DNA of 64,000 bases, from NCBI GenBank assembly GCA_038232055.1, contig JBBSIN010000004.1, positions 3,682 to 67,681 on the forward strand, given 5' to 3'. The translations under genes and the position numbers were made by a program. Numbering within the stretch: position 1 is the first letter of the stretch; each line of letters begins with the position of its first letter. Shown here in pieces: positions 62,019 to 64,000 of the stretch. A model generated the notes under the pieces. That model saw only the letters and a program-made list of their open reading frames with translations, made no database searches and had not been told where the DNA came from. The stretch comes from JBBSIN01 sp038232055 (lineage in GTDB: Bacteria; Actinomycetota; Actinomycetes; JADGOV01).

Positions 62019-62231
62019 CTACTCGGAGGTGCTGAGGCCCATCGGGCCGTAAACCTCGCGGGCGTCGTCGAGCAGCGTGACCTGATGTACGCCGGCAGAG
62101 AGCAGCTCCCGCCAGTTCTCGCCCAGCCACGTCTCTGCGTCGGACTGGGTCGGGAAGGCTTCACCGGCTGGCGCCTCCGCCGGGTCGACGGCCTGACCGT
62201 CGGACCCCTCGTACCGCCACGTCCACGCCAT
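62019..62231 (-). CDS. small conserved actinobacterial protein
   Basis: A 70-residue soluble protein: MAWTWRYEGSDGQAVDPA, then SDAETWLGENWRELLSAGV and VTLLDDAREVYGPMGL. Proteins of this pattern recur in actinomycetes without an assigned function. ATG 62231 is preceded by a weak GAGGAG element. Its 3' end abuts the foldback repeat. Confidence 0.8.
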   Translation of the reverse strand: MAWTWRYEGSDGQAVDPAEAPAGEAFPTQSDAETWLGENWRELLSAGVHQVTLLDDAREVYGPMGLSTSE

Positions 62232-62373
62232 ACCGCGCTCCTCAGGTACCGGTCGACCGCCTCGAACCGACGCAGGCTAGCGGGCCAGCCCGGCGAGCGC
62301 CCCGCGGCTAAGGGCAGCCGACTGCCCCGATGGTTCGGGCAGGATGACCGGACAGACGTCGGAGGATGCCGCG

Positions 62374-63390
62374 GTGAACCGCCCTGGGCCCATGCGGGTC
62401 ACGCTCGTCGGCACCGGCACGGACGACGGCTGGCCGGTCCCCTCGTGTCCCTGCGCCTCGTGCCAGTGGGCGCGCTCCGCCGGGCTGGGGCGGCGGCCGA
62501 CCGCGATCCTCGTCGACGGGCTTCCCCTGTACGGCGTACGGGCGCCGGCTTCCCGCGGCGTGCGGGAACTTCCCGGCGGCGGTCCCGACGAGGTGCTCTA
62601 CGACCTCGGCGGCCGGCTGCTCTACGCCCGCGGCGCCGGCCGGCTGCCTGGCCAGACCGTGGCGGTGGTGAGTGGCGCGGCGTACCAGGTCGTGCTGCTC
62701 GACGTGGCCGCGATGCCGCTCCTGCTGGCCGAGCTGCGCCGCTACGGTGCGGTGACCGACCGAACTCGGATCATCGCCGTACACCTCGGCCACCGTGCCC
62801 CGGTCGGCCCCGAGCTGCATCGGCGCCTCGCCCTGTGGGGCGCGGAAGCACTTCCGGACGGCACCGTGGTCGACGCCCCATCGCCGGCGCCTGAGCGGCC
62901 GGGCGCCCCCCGGCGGGTGCTCGTGCTGGGCGGCGCCCGGTCGGGCAAGTCGGCCGAGGCCGAACGGCGCCTCGCAGCCGAGCCGGAGGTCACCTACGTC
63001 GCCACCGGCCTCGTCGCGGGCGATCCGGAGTGGCTCCGTCGGGTCGCCGTGCACCGCGAGCGGCGACCGTCCTGGTGGCGGACCCTGGAGACGACCGACC
63101 TCGTCCCGTTGCTGCGCGACCCGCCCGGCCCGCTGCTCGTCGACTGCCTCACCCTGTGGCTCGCCGCTTTCCTCGACGAGCCGGCAGCCGCCGACGAGCT
63201 GGTCGACGCCTGGCGCGACACGACTGCGTACGCCGTCGCCGTAAGTAACGAGGTCGGCTCGGGCATCGTCCCGGCCACCGAGTCGGGGCGCCGGTTCCGG
63301 GATGCCCTGGGCACGCTCAACGCAGGCGTCGCATCGGTATCCGACGAAGTCTGGCTGGTCACGGCCGGTATCGCCCGCCGGTTAGCGTGA
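62374..63390 (+). CDS. cobU: cobinamide kinase/guanylyltransferase with N-terminal MBL-like domain
   Basis: A 338-residue fusion. The C-terminal 170 residues are CobU: P-loop VLVLGGARSGKSAEAERR, ATGLVAGDPEWLRRVAVHRERRP, LLVDCLTLWLA and AVSNEVGSGIVPATESGRRFRD. It phosphorylates adenosylcobinamide and adds GMP in cobalamin assembly. The N-terminal 170 residues resemble a PhnP-like metallo-beta-lactamase fold starting RVTLVGTGTDDGWPVPSCPCASC, but the HxHxDH zinc motif is missing. GTG 62374 has GGAGG nine bases upstream; ATG 62392 is possible. cobT follows 15 bp later. Confidence 0.88.
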   Translation: MNRPGPMRVTLVGTGTDDGWPVPSCPCASCQWARSAGLGRRPTAILVDGLPLYGVRAPASRGVRELPGGGPDEVLYDLGGRLLYARGAGRLPGQTVAVVSGAAYQVVLLDVAAMPLLLAELRRYGAVTDRTRIIAVHLGHRAPVGPELHRRLALWGAEALPDGTVVDAPSPAPERPGAPRRVLVLGGARSGKSAEAERRLAAEPEVTYVATGLVAGDPEWLRRVAVHRERRPSWWRTLETTDLVPLLRDPPGPLLVDCLTLWLAAFLDEPAAADELVDAWRDTTAYAVAVSNEVGSGIVPATESGRRFRDALGTLNAGVASVSDEVWLVTAGIARRLA

Positions 63391-63405
63391 TCCGGTGACC
63401 GAGCC

Positions 63406-64000
63406 GTGAGCGGACCGTCGTCGAGCGGACAGCCGCATGCAGTGCCGCCGCTCGACGTGCCGCCGCAGCCAGACGTGCCGTCGCCGCTTGCCGTGCCGCC
63501 GCCGGACGCCGACGCCGAGCGGGCGGCGCTCGCCCGCCAGCCGCGGCTGACCAAACCGACCGGTGCCCTCGGCCGGCTGGAGGCGCTCTCGGTGTGGGCG
63601 GCTGCCGTACAGGGCACCTGCCCGCCGCGACCGTTCCGGCGGGTGCGCGCCCTGATCTTCGCCGGTGACCATGGCGTGGCGAGGGGCGGCGTGTCGGCGT
63701 ACCCGTCCGAGGCCACCGCCCAGATGGTCGCGAACTTCCTGGCCGGCGGGGCCGGCGTCAACGTGCTGGCCCGCCAGGTGGGTGCCACCGTCCGGGTGAT
63801 CGACATGTCGGTCGACGCCGAAACCCCAGCGGAGGTCTCGACGTACAAGGTGCGCCGTTCCTCCGGCCGGATCGACGTGGCCGACGCACTGTCACCGGAG
63901 GAGGCGGCGGCGGCGTACGACGCGGGCCGCCGACTCGCCGACGAGGAAGTCGACGCAGGGGCCGACCTCTTCGTCCCCGGCGACATGGGCATCGGCAACA
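63406..64000 (+). CDS. cobT: nicotinate-nucleotide-dimethylbenzimidazole phosphoribosyltransferase, 5' part
   Basis: The first 198 codons of CobT, cut by the window end. After a Pro-rich N-terminal extension of about 35 residues come the family blocks [54 protein letters not shown] and VPGDMGIGN. The enzyme makes alpha-ribazole phosphate for the lower ligand of cobalamin. GTG 63406 is the first usable start after cobU; the extension is unusual and a downstream GTG is possible. Likely co-transcribed with cobU. Confidence 0.92.
   Translation, partial: MSGPSSSGQPHAVPPLDVPPQPDVPSPLAVPPPDADAERAALARQPRLTKPTGALGRLEALSVWAAAVQGTCPPRPFRRVRALIFAGDHGVARGGVSAYPSEATAQMVANFLAGGAGVNVLARQVGATVRVIDMSVDAETPAEVSTYKVRRSSGRIDVADALSPEEAAAAYDAGRRLADEEVDAGADLFVPGDMGIGN

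Noticed and set aside
61805..62035. Frame encoding IVRV/LGPV repeats over the foldback element
   Set aside because: The peptide repeat is just the 12-bp DNA repeat read in frame; no ribosome-binding site and no family.

Overview
This is a high-GC chromosomal segment from an actinomycete. Gene content supports this: PimB'-type mannosyltransferase, actinobacterial cytochrome bcc-aa3 genes, a PspA/PspAA/HtpX/PspAB operon, DUF3043, and many GTG starts with overlapping GTGA/ATGA junctions. From memory of the Mycobacterium tuberculosis map, the right two-thirds keeps the gene order of about Rv2182c to Rv2207 (plsC, SRPBCC, fadD15, pimB', NlpC/P60, DnaQ-GIY-YIG, trpD, ctaE-qcrCAB, ctaF/ctaD/ctaC, adoK, HesB, glycerate kinase, DUF3043, cobT/cobU). 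Many non-mycobacterial genes are interspersed, so it is a relative outside Mycobacterium; I cannot name the genus. I see no rRNA, tRNA, CRISPR or insertion sequence.

Layout. 0-8 kb: a membrane protein, a frameshifted PRC-barrel/DUF2382 stress gene, a divergent ArsR/MFS pair, a phosphofructokinase with pyrophosphate-type residues, and a beta-propeller protein divergent from a DUF1028 gene. 8-16 kb: a Crp-family regulator coupled by ATGA to a class III cyclase-ATPase, then plsC, an esterase and a TIGR00300-family enzyme. 16-24 kb: aldo-keto reductase, EEP nuclease, carbamate kinase, glucokinase, SRPBCC protein, fadD15-like ligase, and a toxin-antitoxin island (intact mazEF next to a decayed vapBC). 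24-36 kb: a two-component system, pimB', two metalloproteases, an NlpC/P60 hydrolase behind a c-di-AMP riboswitch, and envelope or secreted proteins. 36-55 kb: a DnaQ/GIY-YIG nuclease, trpD, and the respiratory cluster (ctaG-like, ctaE-qcrCAB on +, ctaC-ctaD-ctaF on -). A pseudogenised photolyase and an internally deleted HVA1/DUF2945 microgene sit between its two arms. 55-64 kb: adoK-like kinase, HesB, glycerate kinase, the Psp envelope-stress operon, and cobU/cobT, the latter cut by the window end.

Most unusual: a dispersed intergenic foldback element built from 12-bp units around a GTCCGAG core, seen at three places (20681-20767, 24367-24453, 61805-61985). Two copies share a central mini-hairpin whose 4-bp stem changes sequence while keeping pairing. 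A separate six-unit 17-bp array (56798-56899) runs through the stop codon of the HesB gene. Candidate regulatory sites include a 22-bp CRP-like palindrome upstream of the Crp-cyclase operon and a perfect 10-bp inverted repeat overlapping the start codon of the DUF1028 gene.
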